Part shown: positions 10,814 to 20,472 of the stretch, one piece after another
How positions within the stretch are numbered: position 1 is the stretch's first letter
Layout: each line of letters starts with the position of its first letter
Origin: SAR324 cluster bacterium
GTDB lineage: Bacteria; SAR324; NAC60-12
Length of the DNA stretch: 64,000 nucleotides
Assembly (NCBI GenBank): GCA_015231825.1
Contig: JADGAV010000005.1
Coordinates: 33,208-97,207 of the forward strand
Direction: 5' to 3'
Position numbers and translations under genes: made by a program
Notes under the pieces: generated by a model
Told to the model about the DNA's origin: nothing
Databases searched by the model: none
Seen by the model: only the letters and a program-made list of their open reading frames with translations

Positions 10814-11999
10814 TGGGTGCATGCATTAGTGCTGCTACCAGACCAAGGCCGACAGCAATCCACCAGACCAGATGGTAACTGCCGGTCGCGTCAAAAACTA
10901 TTCCGCCGACCCAGGCACCGGCAAAGTTTCCCGTCTGATGACTGAGGTAGACGATTGCAAAAAGAGTCGCCATATAACGCAGGCCAAAAATCTGCGCCAC
11001 CAGACCACTGGTGAGAGGAACGGTGCCGAGCCAGATGAATCCGATAATCGCTGAAAATGCGAGCACGGAAAATTCAGTCACCGGCAGGCTTATGAAGAGC
11101 GTGATGGTCAGGGCACGAGCCAGGTAGATTGATGTCAGCAGATATTTCTTACTGAATTTTCCACCCAGATAGCCCGCAATCAAAGCTCCGAACATATTGA
11201 AAAATGCAATGACCCCGAGTGAGCTTGCCGCCAGTTCTGAGCCCAGTCCCTTGTCTTCAATAAAAGCAGGCAGGTGCGTGGCCATAAACTGCACCTGGAA
11301 ACCGCAGACAAAAAATCCCAGTGTGAGCAAAACATAGCCTCTGTGTCCCTGTGCCTCGGCCAAGGCTTCTTTCAGGCTTTGTGTCGATTTTTTTTTGATG
11401 GACTGCCTTCCTGCAATGCCGAAGCAGGCAGAAAGCGGAATGAACAAAAGAAAGAAGGCCGAAAGGATGATCAATGTCGCGCTCCATCCTTCCTGGGCGA
11501 TGGTCCATTGGACGGCCGGGATGATTACGAGTTGACCTGCCGTTGCCCCAACCGTCACCGCCCCCAGCCACTGTGAACGTTTTTCGTCGGGTGCAATTTT
11601 ACCGACAGCAGCGAGCAAAATAGGCATCCCGCAAGCGCTGATCCCCATGCCGATGAAGAGCCCTCCGCCCAGAACCATTGTCGCCGGAATCGTCGATTGG
11701 GACATGATCAGAAGTCCACAGGCATAAAGGAACCCCCCTGTCAGAACTGTCCGGCCGGTTCCCCATTTATCTGCAATTGCACCGGAAAATGGCGCCGCAA
11801 ATCCGTTGAGGAGGGCTTGAATTGCAAAGACCAATGAAAGCGTTTCTCTTCCCCAACCAAGATGGAGGGTCATTGGGAGCATGAACAGGCCGAAGCTCTG
11901 GCGAATCCCGAATGCAATCCCGGCTGCGATGAAGGCGCACAGAAGAACCAGCAGGGAAAAGCGGTGAGAGGATGCAGTTGATCCATTTTCTGTGTTCAC
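10773..11999 (-). CDS. MFS transporter (monocarboxylate/oxalate-type)
   Basis: A 408-residue protein with 12 predicted membrane helices in two bundles, a cytoplasmic loop near the middle (RQSIKKKSTQS) and the MFS signature ADKWGTGRTVL after helix 2. Sequence style (RQSFGLFMLPM, HLGWGRETLSL) places it in the monocarboxylate/oxalate-formate porter group, so an organic acid is the likely substrate. The frame is open upstream to 12203, but that extension is hydrophilic and unlike transporters; the GTG at 11999 with AAAGGTG upstream is the best start. It converges on the acyl-CoA/hydrolase operon and overlaps its last gene by 41 bases. It may import the substrate of that operon, which is inference from position only. 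Confidence 0.88.
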   Translation of the reverse strand: MNTENGSTASSHRFSLLVLLCAFIAAGIAFGIRQSFGLFMLPMTLHLGWGRETLSLVFAIQALLNGFAAPFSGAIADKWGTGRTVLTGGFLYACGLLIMSQSTIPATMVLGGGLFIGMGISACGMPILLAAVGKIAPDEKRSQWLGAVTVGATAGQLVIIPAVQWTIAQEGWSATLIILSAFFLLFIPLSACFGIAGRQSIKKKSTQSLKEALAEAQGHRGYVLLTLGFFVCGFQVQFMATHLPAFIEDKGLGSELAASSLGVIAFFNMFGALIAGYLGGKFSKKYLLTSIYLARALTITLFISLPVTEFSVLAFSAIIGFIWLGTVPLTSGLVAQIFGLRYMATLFAIVYLSHQTGNFAGAWVGGIVFDATGSYHLVWWIAVGLGLVAALMHAPINDLPLERLSAAD

Positions 12000-12463
12000 A
12001 GTGGCACCTTTGGCTTGAATGGACTGTTCTATATTTTGCTGGAAAAAATCCGATGACGGCCCCCAACGCCGTTCCCGGTTCCAATCAATGGCTCGAATCT
12101 GGAATGTTTTTAATCGTGCCGGCAAATCGAAATGAGTGTTGATTTTGATGAAAGAGTAATGCAGAAGGAAATCAAAAACAAGAATAAGCGTCAAAGTCTG
12201 CAAAGAGATTTTGATTCAGAAAACACTCTTCCAAAAAATTTAAGGAATTTATGCTGAATTTTGGATACAATGTATCTTGTTGCGTCGACAGGACAGGCAA
12301 GATTAAATCGCTTTTTGATTTCCTCCGTTTTGATTTTCAGAAAATGCCCGGTTCTAAAAAAAATAAACTCCGTTTTGCTGATCCGATTTCAAGAAAACTC
12401 CGGATTGTTTCAAATATTTTTCACTTCACCTCAAAAACAATGCAGAAATTTATCAAGACCTTC
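12000..12463. other. Divergent region between MFS transporter and pel cluster
   Basis: About 460 bases. A reading frame from an ATG at 12251 (with AAGGA upstream) runs in phase into pelA, but it would put roughly 70 polar residues before an obvious signal peptide. I therefore read most of this stretch as promoter and leader for the pel cluster and for the divergent MFS gene. No clear operator or RNA gene was recognised. Confidence 0.5.
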
Positions 12464-13546
12464 ATGAACCCCGGAACTATGCCGTTTGGAATAAATCCGC
12501 TTTTATTGCGGGGAAGTGTCATCTCTCTGCTGATCATGACTCTGTTCAGTCCTGCCCGGGCTTCGGAACTCAAGGGAAACCAGGCAGGATTTGATGATTC
12601 CCTGGGTCCGCAATACGCCCCTTATGCCTTCAAAGGACGCAACTATGAGCAAAATATGCGTCGTTTTATTATCAGCCTGGCAGATTATGCGCATCAATTA
12701 AAACCTGACTTCCTGATTATTCCGCAAAATGGGGAACCCCTTCTCACCGACAATCTGGAACCCGACGGCAAGGTCGTCAAAGAATATGCTGCCGTTATTG
12801 ATGGACAGGGACGGGAGGATCTGAATTACGGCTATGAAGGCGATGATATATCAACTGAACAAAGCTCACCGCAGGACTACAAGACCATGCTCCGATTTCT
12901 GGAACTTGCGGAATCATTAGGTGTTGAAGTATTGGTCACCGACTATGCCAGTACACCGAAGCATGTGCTGCACGCCTATGAAAACAATTTTCGCCATCAT
13001 TGGATTTCAATTGTTCAGTATCGGAACCTGGATCGGATCCCTGACCAGCTGGAAGCACCCTATCATGAAAACAACAGCGATGTTCACTCGTTGAAAGAAG
13101 CAAAAAATTTCCTGTATTGGATCAATCCGGCCCCGATGGAATCGTTTTTGAATCAAATACGACAAAGCAGCTATGATGCCATCATCATCGACCTCTTTGT
13201 GGATGGAAATTCGCTGCAACGTGAACAAGTGGAGTCATTGAAGACCAAAGAGAACGGGGGAAAACGTCTGGTGATTGCCTATATGAGTATTGGTGAAGCC
13301 GAAGATTACCGATGGTACTGGCAAAAGCAATGGTCGACCCGCCCTCCGGAATGGCTGGGAGCAGAAAACCCGAACTGGCCGGGGAATTATAAAGTGCAAT
13401 ATTGGAATCCTGCATGGCAGAGCCTGTTCTACGGCAATGAAGGATCCTATTTGAAAAAGATTATTGATGCCGGTTTTGACGGTGTCTATCTGGATTTGGT
13501 GGATGCCTTTGGCTACTACAAGGAAAAACGGGGAGACTGGGATTGA
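12464..13546 (+). CDS. pelA: PelA-like secreted GH114-family glycoside hydrolase
   Basis: A 360-residue (from this start) exported protein with a signal peptide (hydrophobic LLLRGSVISLLIMTLF, cleavage near ARAS) followed by a TM1410/GH114 TIM barrel, the family of endo-alpha-1,4-polygalactosaminidases. Characteristic segments are FLIIPQNG, DAIIIDLFVDG, AYMSIGEAEDYRWYW (likely catalytic Glu) and GFDGVYLDLVDAF. In Pseudomonas PelA this hydrolase domain is followed by a CE4-like deacetylase; here the protein ends after the barrel. It directly precedes pelD (3 bases). Start uncertain: ATG 12464 gives a proper signal peptide but no clear ribosome site; ATG 12251 has AAGGA but a 71-residue extension. 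Confidence 0.82.
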   Translation: MNPGTMPFGINPLLLRGSVISLLIMTLFSPARASELKGNQAGFDDSLGPQYAPYAFKGRNYEQNMRRFIISLADYAHQLKPDFLIIPQNGEPLLTDNLEPDGKVVKEYAAVIDGQGREDLNYGYEGDDISTEQSSPQDYKTMLRFLELAESLGVEVLVTDYASTPKHVLHAYENNFRHHWISIVQYRNLDRIPDQLEAPYHENNSDVHSLKEAKNFLYWINPAPMESFLNQIRQSSYDAIIIDLFVDGNSLQREQVESLKTKENGGKRLVIAYMSIGEAEDYRWYWQKQWSTRPPEWLGAENPNWPGNYKVQYWNPAWQSLFYGNEGSYLKKIIDAGFDGVYLDLVDAFGYYKEKRGDWD

Positions 13547-13549
13547 TTC

Positions 13550-14959
13550 ATGAATAAAATTTTAAAGCAATTTTCCGGATTGCGTACACTGATCCTCGAA
13601 ATCCCCCTGTTTTTTATTTCAATTGAGCTTCTGGATCGATACTTACAACGGTTTGATTTATCGCTATCGGCCTGGCGTCCTGATCTTTACTGGATCGGCA
13701 TCGTCGGATTCGGCTTCATGTACGGTCTCCGCTTTGGCGGTTTGGTCGGCGGAACTGCTGCCTTGATTCAGATCCCCTGGGCTGAACTCAAGGAGCTTTA
13801 CGGGATGGACTTTACAATTTCCCTGGCTCACCCTTTTCTGATGCTGGCCGGAGGTATTGTTGCAGGAATGCTTTCCAGCCGGGATAAAAACGCCCTTTTT
13901 GAGTTCCGCCAAAAAGCGATCCAGCTTGCCACAAAAATCGACCATATCGAGGAGGACCGTCAACGTTTGATCAACGCAAATCTGGAATTGGAGAAAAAAG
14001 CGGTTTCCCGGGAAGATACGGTGCTGACTTTGTATTCGGCCGCCCAGAAACTCAGTTCGCTGGAAGTCGAAAAAATCTATGAGAACGTCCCTGAATTGCT
14101 GATCCGTTACCTGAATGCCCGTTCCTGTTCGGTCTATTTGTTCGACAAAAATCAGTTGCAGCTGATTGCTCAGCAAAACTGGACTTCGTCAGAGCAGCAC
14201 CCTCAGAAATATGATCGTAATCACCCACTGTACCGTCTATTGCAGCAGAAAGGAAGAGTCCTTTATCCAACTGACCTGAAAGGGGTGGACGATTCAGTGC
14301 TGATCGCTCCATTGATGACGCCTGACAAACGATTATTCGGGATGTTCAAAATTGAAGACATGGCCTTTGTAGATCTCAATCCGAACGCAGTGCAGCTGAT
14401 TCAAATCCTGGGGGAATGGGTGATGCAGGCGGTTGAAAACGCGAAAACCTACGGAGCCAGCGCACAGACCCAGATCCAGGATGAAATCACAGGAGCACAC
14501 AGTTTTGCTTATTTTCAAAGCCGATTGGGACGAGAAATTCATTTGACCAAGCGCTACCATTTAGATTTGTCCGTGCTTTTCATTCGCATTAAAGGCTATT
14601 CCAAAATGAGCAGCGATGTCAAAAAAACCGTCTTGAGTATGGTGTACCGAGTGCTGGAGTTTCAGATCCGCAGCGATGATTTGATTGCTCGTATGCGGGA
14701 AGAAGATTCTGACCAGTTTGCAGTGATCCTCCCTTTTACCGGAGCAAAAGTTGCACAAATCGCCATGAAACGCTGTCTTGCTGATATTGAGGAATTCGGA
14801 TTTAAACCTTTCAAGAATAAAAAAATCCCTCTGGTACTCACCTGGGAGGCATTTGAAACCAAAGATCAATCGCTTTACACCCACCCAATCGTCGTCGAAT
14901 ATGTTTCTGAAAAGCCCGATCATCGCATCGATCAAATGGTGGAACGTCTTTTAAACTGA
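13550..14959 (+). CDS. pelD: PelD, membrane c-di-GMP receptor of Pel export
   Basis: A 469-residue protein with the PelD layout: N-terminal membrane segments (about 12-110), a coiled coil (110-160), a GAF domain (about 160-300) and a degenerate GGDEF domain (310-465). The inhibitory-site motif RxxD is intact as Arg374-Ser-Asp-Asp377, at the expected distance before the catalytic loop, whereas GGDEF itself is replaced by EDSDQF. So it should bind c-di-GMP but not make it, as established for PelD. It would activate polymer synthesis and transport through PelF/PelE/PelG in the inner membrane. Separated by 3 bases from pelA and from pelE. Confidence 0.9.
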   Translation: MNKILKQFSGLRTLILEIPLFFISIELLDRYLQRFDLSLSAWRPDLYWIGIVGFGFMYGLRFGGLVGGTAALIQIPWAELKELYGMDFTISLAHPFLMLAGGIVAGMLSSRDKNALFEFRQKAIQLATKIDHIEEDRQRLINANLELEKKAVSREDTVLTLYSAAQKLSSLEVEKIYENVPELLIRYLNARSCSVYLFDKNQLQLIAQQNWTSSEQHPQKYDRNHPLYRLLQQKGRVLYPTDLKGVDDSVLIAPLMTPDKRLFGMFKIEDMAFVDLNPNAVQLIQILGEWVMQAVENAKTYGASAQTQIQDEITGAHSFAYFQSRLGREIHLTKRYHLDLSVLFIRIKGYSKMSSDVKKTVLSMVYRVLEFQIRSDDLIARMREEDSDQFAVILPFTGAKVAQIAMKRCLADIEEFGFKPFKNKKIPLVLTWEAFETKDQSLYTHPIVVEYVSEKPDHRIDQMVERLLN

Positions 14960-14962
14960 TTT

Positions 14963-15991
14963 ATGCCATTTTTGATTCTTATTCTGCTCAGTGGATTGAT
15001 CCAGTGGATCAGTTGGATTTACATTCCGCTTCCCTGGACTTTACTCGCGATGAATAGCGGCCCTTTGCTCCTGGGAGCACCCGTTTTTCTCATAATTCCC
15101 GCGCGAACCCGTTTTGCCACGATATATTCGTACTATCTCTTCAGTGTCGCATTTCTCGGTCCTTTTGCAACCCTGGGAAGTCTGCTCGCCTGGGGAATTG
15201 TATACAGCTCCCAGGGCCGCTCCCTGGATGCCTATTACCAGCAATCGATCGATTCGGCAGGATCACGAGAACTGGAGAGGAGCCGGTTTCAATTGACCGA
15301 AAATCTGTGGGCCGAAAATGAGAGCATGCAGGTGGCAGCATTCGTTGATATCATGAAAGGCGACGATCGTATGCTCAAGCAGAATACCATTGATAAAGTC
15401 GTTCAGCGCCCGAGTCACCTTTCTATTGAAATACTGCGTGATGGCTTGAAGGATGAAGATCCTGACATTCGCTACTATGCCGCCAGCGGTTTGATCCAGC
15501 TCAACGACATGTTTCAGGAAAAATTCAATCATTTACGGGATCAGACCGAGCAGGCTCCCCAAGACCCGGAACCCTGGTATGAGCTTGGAGTGACCTATGA
15601 ACACTATGCCTATTGGGGAGTTGCCGCTGTTGACAGTCTGGAGGAAAATCTCAACCAGGCGGAAGCCTTCTTAAAACAGTCTCTCGTCCTGGACCCGCTT
15701 CTCGAAAAATCTTATGTGACCCTCGGGCGCTTGCTGACCAAACGCAAGAAGATCGATGAAGCACTGGAATTCATCCGAAAAGGATTCGAGCATTTTCCAG
15801 ATTCGGTTGAGTTGATGGGATGGCTTGCTGAAGCCCTTTACGAAGGCAAGTATTATAATGAACTGGAAGACTTTTCCCGAGAGTGTATTCTCAAAGCAGA
15901 AATTCCAGAGACCCTGGAAAAATCGTTCCACCACTGGGCCTATACTGCTCCGATTCTGATGGAACACGATCGCAGTTTGTCGGAAGTTTGA
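14963..15991 (+). CDS. pelE: PelE, membrane/TPR protein of Pel export
   Basis: A 342-residue protein with two to three N-terminal membrane helices (about 1-85), then a soluble helical part with TPR-like repeats (WYELGVTYEHYAY, AEAFLKQSLVLDP, ALEFIRKGFEHFP). Architecture and position between pelD and pelF match PelE, which assembles with PelD and PelG in the inner membrane. Sequence identity to known PelE proteins cannot be judged by eye, so the call rests mainly on synteny and architecture. Confidence 0.82.
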   Translation: MPFLILILLSGLIQWISWIYIPLPWTLLAMNSGPLLLGAPVFLIIPARTRFATIYSYYLFSVAFLGPFATLGSLLAWGIVYSSQGRSLDAYYQQSIDSAGSRELERSRFQLTENLWAENESMQVAAFVDIMKGDDRMLKQNTIDKVVQRPSHLSIEILRDGLKDEDPDIRYYAASGLIQLNDMFQEKFNHLRDQTEQAPQDPEPWYELGVTYEHYAYWGVAAVDSLEENLNQAEAFLKQSLVLDPLLEKSYVTLGRLLTKRKKIDEALEFIRKGFEHFPDSVELMGWLAEALYEGKYYNELEDFSRECILKAEIPETLEKSFHHWAYTAPILMEHDRSLSEV

Positions 15992-15995
15992 TCTG

Positions 15996-17555
15996 ATGCC
16001 AAAAAAAGAACCTGAAAATCCCTATGAAAGCGATGTCTGCCTGATACTGGAAGGGACTTATCCTTATGTCCGCGGCGGGGTCAGCAGCTGGGTCCATTCC
16101 CTGATTTTAGGACTCCCCGAGTTCTCTTTCAGCATCCTCCTGATTCTTCCGGATCGAAAAGAAAGAAAGATGAGATACGAAGTTCCCAAAAATGTCAGGC
16201 ATCTTCATAGTGTCTATCTTCAAGACCCCAGGCTTTTCAAGAAAAAAAAGTTCCAGAAAACACTGGGTTCCGAAAAATATCAGGACTTTTGGGAAATGCA
16301 CACCAGCATGCCCTTTGTCGGTCAGAATAAAAACCCGGAAACGGTAAACTGCCCCGCTTTTTCACAAATCACCCAAAATCTGGATCAAAAGAAATGGAGT
16401 CCTTCTTCCTTACTTTTTTCCACAAAGAGCTGGGACCTGATGCTGCGTCTGTACGAACTCCGCAGTCCGGATGTGTCCTTCACAGACTATTACTGGACCT
16501 GGCGTTATCTGCATGCGGGAATTTTTTCAGTGATGGAAAAGCCGCTTCCGCGTTGCCGGCTTTATCACACTATTTCAACAGGATATGCGGGTCTGATCGC
16601 AGCGCGTGCTCAGATTTTGACCGGATCGCCCATGCTTGTTACCGAACATGGAATTTACAGCAAGGAACGAAAAATTGAAATTTCCCGGGCGAGCTGGATT
16701 TATGAAAAATCACGTGAACGCTTTATGGCAGAAAAAGAAATGGGCGCCTTCAAGCAGATCTGGATCAATGCGTTTCGGGTGATGTCAGCTTTCTGTTATG
16801 AGCAATCCTCTGAAATCATAACGCTTTTTGAAGGCAATCAGCGTCTGCAAATGGAAGACGGGGCCCCCCCCGGCAAATTGAAAGTGATCCCGAATGGAGT
16901 GGAATATGATCGAATCAGTGCCTTGCCCAGAGAATCTCGTTCTCATGCGACAATTGGTTTTGCCGGCAGGGTGGTCTCGATCAAGGATGTGAAAACTTTT
17001 ATCAGAGCAATTCGCCTTATCGTCAATGTTCATCCTGATACCAAAATTCTAATCATGGGACCAACCGAAGAGGAAGAAGATTACTATGAGGAATGTGTTC
17101 AGCTCGTCAAAAACCTGGATCTCGAAAAATGTATCGAATTTACGGGAAATGTCAATTTGATGGAGTATTATCCGAAACTCAGTGTTTTGGTGCTGACCAG
17201 CATAAGTGAAGGTCAGCCTCTGGTTATTTTGGAGGCGCAGTGCCTGGGAATTCCGGTGGTGGCCAGTGATGTCGGTGCCTGCCGGGAACTGCTGGAGGGA
17301 CGGGAAGAAGATGCACAATTGGGGCACAGCGGAATTGTTACCGGATTGGCAGATCCGGAAGGAACTGCTCTGGCGGTGATATCGATTCTGGGGGATCCCA
17401 AAAAAGCACGCAAAATGGGAGAAGCCGGCAAACGCAGGATGAAACAGTTTTATGACATGCCGCTTCTTTTTAAACAATATCAGAAGCTCTATACCCAATA
17501 TTGTGATCGGTCCAGGTCCGCTGCAGCAGGGAGCCATCAGGTATCACGAGAATAA
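15996..17555 (+). CDS. pelF: PelF, GT4 glycosyltransferase for Pel polysaccharide
   Basis: A 519-residue cytosolic GT-B enzyme of family GT4. The N-terminal EGTYPYVRGGVSSWVHSLI segment is a PelF hallmark; the C-terminal half carries the nucleotide-sugar binding sequence VIPNGVEYDR, GFAGRVVSIKDVK and the SISEGQPLVILEA motif with the conserved glutamates. PelF polymerises N-acetylhexosamine units from UDP-sugars and works with PelD/E/G. It starts 4 bases after pelE. The 118-base gap to pelG is the largest in the cluster. Confidence 0.93.
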   Translation: MPKKEPENPYESDVCLILEGTYPYVRGGVSSWVHSLILGLPEFSFSILLILPDRKERKMRYEVPKNVRHLHSVYLQDPRLFKKKKFQKTLGSEKYQDFWEMHTSMPFVGQNKNPETVNCPAFSQITQNLDQKKWSPSSLLFSTKSWDLMLRLYELRSPDVSFTDYYWTWRYLHAGIFSVMEKPLPRCRLYHTISTGYAGLIAARAQILTGSPMLVTEHGIYSKERKIEISRASWIYEKSRERFMAEKEMGAFKQIWINAFRVMSAFCYEQSSEIITLFEGNQRLQMEDGAPPGKLKVIPNGVEYDRISALPRESRSHATIGFAGRVVSIKDVKTFIRAIRLIVNVHPDTKILIMGPTEEEEDYYEECVQLVKNLDLEKCIEFTGNVNLMEYYPKLSVLVLTSISEGQPLVILEAQCLGIPVVASDVGACRELLEGREEDAQLGHSGIVTGLADPEGTALAVISILGDPKKARKMGEAGKRRMKQFYDMPLLFKQYQKLYTQYCDRSRSAAAGSHQVSRE

Positions 17556-17673
17556 AAAAAGGCCTCAGGAAGGGCATCGGGGGGGAGCGAAAACGATCTT
17601 TTTTTAACACAAAGTTTTAACAGGAAAGAAACGCCTCCAGCATCAAAAACAAAACAACCTATATCATTCAACA

Positions 17674-19041
17674 ATGGCAGGAATCGGATTCAACTTAAAA
17701 AAAATTCTGGATCAGCAAACGCTCCAGTCAACCCTGGCAGCCTATTTTTACACCGGCCTGGTGACATCAGGCCCCTGGTTGTTTTCGGTGATTGCCCTGT
17801 CCATCATCACGATTTGGGGACAGACTCTTTCATCAAAAATAATTGTGGATCAATTCATGGTTCTGGTGATTTATGCCTTTGCCATGTCGATGGTTTTGAC
17901 AGGAGGCACTCAAATGGTCATCACCCGTCAGGTATCAGATTGCCTCTACAGTCATGAGGATTCAAAAGTCCTCGGTATTTTTACCGGCACCCTGCTCTTG
18001 ACGCTCTACATGGCGACAATTTTTGCACTCGCAGTTCTCTGGCTTTTTGAATTGCCTCTGCAGACGCTTTTTCTTTACTTTGTGCTCTTTGTGCTCGCCT
18101 GCCTGATGTGGGTTTGTATGGTTTTTGTTTCTGCGTTGAAAGATTATATGAGAATAGTCTGGGCCTTTCTACTCGGCTTTATCATCTCGATTCCGGCCAC
18201 ACTCATGGCAGGTCAGCAATGGGGGTTGAACGGATTTTTGTCCGGGCTGAATCTGGGTTTGTGCGTCATCGTCTATATTTTAATCGCGAGTATCGTTGTG
18301 GAATTTAAAGGATCATTCAGTCCGAGTAATCTCGTTTTTCAGGCGCATTGGAAATATTGGCCGCTCTATTTGACCGGGATGGCGGCAAGTTTGGGAATCT
18401 GGGTCGACAAAGCTGTTTTCTGGTATGGGGAAGGTGCACCCGTTCTGGGACCACTGAGGGTTTATCCACTTTATGATGGAGCCTTATTTGTTGCCTATTT
18501 GACCGTCCTGCCTGCAATGGCCTTTTTTGTAATGATCATTGAAACCGATTTTTACGAAAGCTTTCGACGGTATTTTTTCCTGATTGACGAGAAAGCCCCT
18601 TTCGGCACCCTGGAAGAAGCACGTTCGGAATTGATCCGCCAGCTGAAGAGCAACAGCGCCCGTATTTTGGCATTTCAAATTTTTTTAACCACCGTGATTC
18701 TTTTTATATCTCCCTGGCTGATTCTGACACTCAATCTAACGTGGTTTCAGTGGGGAATTTTTAGAATCGCCTGCGTTGGTGCTTTTTTTCACATGGCATT
18801 TTCATTGATTGGGATTGTCCTCGCTTATTTTGACTGTCGCCGGGAACTGCTGTTCCTCAATGTCTTTTTTCTAGTCGTGAATTTCGCTGTCACCTGGGCC
18901 AGTCTCGGGCATTTCTGGTCTTATGGCATCGGATACCTGGTCGCCGGTTGGAGCACCGCCCTGCTCGGACTTCTTATCGTTGCATACCGCTTCAAACGGC
19001 TCCACTATTATACTTTTGTTACTCCCCAGGCAGGCACCTGA
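17674..19041 (+). CDS. pelG: PelG, polytopic Pel polysaccharide transporter
   Basis: A 455-residue membrane protein with about 12 helices, of the PST/Wzx-like fold assigned to PelG. The N-terminal sequence MAGIGFNLKKILDQ and the YTGLVTSGPWLFS segment are typical of the family. It is thought to be the inner-membrane channel or flippase for the Pel chain. No Shine-Dalgarno sequence precedes the ATG (TCATTCAACA), so the start could be weakly translated. It is the last gene of the cluster: no pelB-like outer-membrane porin or pelC lipoprotein follows. Confidence 0.9.
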   Translation: MAGIGFNLKKILDQQTLQSTLAAYFYTGLVTSGPWLFSVIALSIITIWGQTLSSKIIVDQFMVLVIYAFAMSMVLTGGTQMVITRQVSDCLYSHEDSKVLGIFTGTLLLTLYMATIFALAVLWLFELPLQTLFLYFVLFVLACLMWVCMVFVSALKDYMRIVWAFLLGFIISIPATLMAGQQWGLNGFLSGLNLGLCVIVYILIASIVVEFKGSFSPSNLVFQAHWKYWPLYLTGMAASLGIWVDKAVFWYGEGAPVLGPLRVYPLYDGALFVAYLTVLPAMAFFVMIIETDFYESFRRYFFLIDEKAPFGTLEEARSELIRQLKSNSARILAFQIFLTTVILFISPWLILTLNLTWFQWGIFRIACVGAFFHMAFSLIGIVLAYFDCRRELLFLNVFFLVVNFAVTWASLGHFWSYGIGYLVAGWSTALLGLLIVAYRFKRLHYYTFVTPQAGT

Positions 19042-19177
19042 CTGTTCCTGTTCTTGCCAGGGGAACACTGAAATTTGATTAGGGGACAAATTTTTTTCAC
19101 AGCACGATGCGTCGCTGTCAGATTAATTTTTCCCACAGGATTGAATAATTTAAAAAGCACAAAAAACTGGAGGAACT

Positions 19178-20386
19178 ATGTATGATTTCCTGGTTGTTGG
19201 TCGAGGCCTGATTGGGACCGCGGCGGCTCGTTACCTGGGCAATTCCGGCAAAAAAACCGCGTTGATTGGCCCCAAAGAACCCGAGGACTGGCAAACGCAC
19301 CAGGGAGTGTTTGCCAGTCACTATGACGAGGCACGCATCACTCGTGTGCTCGATGAAGATGCTCTTTGGGCTTTGCTCGCGAAACGCTCGATTGAACAAT
19401 ATCCCGAAATAGAAAAAAAGAGCCAAGTGATTTTCCACCACGGGGTAGGAGGACTGCAGATTGGACCGATCCCTGTATCGCCGGATGATTATGTTGCCAA
19501 ACTGGAATCCGTCGCAGAGGAATTGAAGGTGCCATTCGACCAGATCAGTAATGGTCAGTTACAGCAGAAATTCCCGTTTTTTTCCATACCGAAAGGATAT
19601 ACGGGAATTTTTGAAGATCAGCCTGCGGGATATATCAATCCCCGACAACTGGTGGCAGCACAAATGACTGCGGCCCAGCAAAGCGGGGTCGAGTGGATTG
19701 ATCAATCCGTGACATCATTGAGAAAATCCGGGAATTTTGTCGAATTGAAAACTGATTCGGGCCAATTGATTCAAAGCAAAAAAGTTTTGATTGCCGCAGG
19801 AGCATACACCAACTTTCTGATCGAACGTCCCTTGGATTTGTATCCGAAGGCATGCACCATCGTCTTTGCAGAAGTCCCTGAAAAAGAACTGAGTTTTTTT
19901 AAAAAAATGCCGACCCTGATCTATGAATTTGAAGGTCACCCGAAACTTACTGATATTTATATGATGCCTCCGGTTCTGTACCCTGATGGAAAATACTATA
20001 TCAAAATCGGGGGAGGACACATCACGATCGGAGGACAAGAAGACGATGCCACTTTTTTTCATACTTTTGAAGAATTGACGAATTGGTTTCATTCAGATGG
20101 AGATCCTGCTGAGGCGGATGCCTTAAAAGATGTTCTTTTCAGGACAGTCCCGCAACTCAACAAGGACAGGGTTCATACAAAGCCTTGTGTGACAACCTAC
20201 ACCAGTCATGGATATCCCTATATCGATACCCTGGAAAGAGAGCAAATTTATGTCGCAGCCGCCGGTTGCGGGGCATCAGCGAAATCCTCCAATGAGATAG
20301 GCAGGATTGCTGCCCACTTGACAGAATACGGAAAATGGACCCCTGATATTGCAGAAGAGCCTTTTAAAGCTGTTTTTAAGCAATAA
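19178..20386 (+). CDS. Monomeric sarcosine oxidase-like FAD enzyme
   Basis: A 402-residue DAO-family flavoprotein. FAD is bound by the N-terminal GRGLIG motif; the SHYDEARITR segment and Cys337 in HTKPCVTTYT correspond to the substrate-loop arginine region and the cysteine that carries covalent FAD in monomeric sarcosine oxidase and N-methyltryptophan oxidase. It should oxidise a secondary or N-methyl amine with O2, giving aldehyde and hydrogen peroxide. Start: ATG with GGAGGAACT. The next gene (PPOX fold) follows 86 bases later on the same strand. It is far from and distinct from the heterotetrameric sarcosine oxidase at 41-46 kb, so the cell has two independent enzymes of this chemistry. 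Substrate unverified. Confidence 0.82.
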   Translation: MYDFLVVGRGLIGTAAARYLGNSGKKTALIGPKEPEDWQTHQGVFASHYDEARITRVLDEDALWALLAKRSIEQYPEIEKKSQVIFHHGVGGLQIGPIPVSPDDYVAKLESVAEELKVPFDQISNGQLQQKFPFFSIPKGYTGIFEDQPAGYINPRQLVAAQMTAAQQSGVEWIDQSVTSLRKSGNFVELKTDSGQLIQSKKVLIAAGAYTNFLIERPLDLYPKACTIVFAEVPEKELSFFKKMPTLIYEFEGHPKLTDIYMMPPVLYPDGKYYIKIGGGHITIGGQEDDATFFHTFEELTNWFHSDGDPAEADALKDVLFRTVPQLNKDRVHTKPCVTTYTSHGYPYIDTLEREQIYVAAAGCGASAKSSNEIGRIAAHLTEYGKWTPDIAEEPFKAVFKQ

Positions 20387-20472
20387 GGATTGGATTGGAG
20401 GCAGGCGTACTCGATCCGGTCCTGCTGAGGCAGGAAAAATAATCGAATAACTGACAGGATAAAAAGGAAAAA

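Noticed and set aside
12251..12463. N-terminal extension of PelA from ATG 12251
   Set aside because: It has a ribosome site, but it would bury the signal peptide behind about 70 polar residues; kept only as an alternative start.
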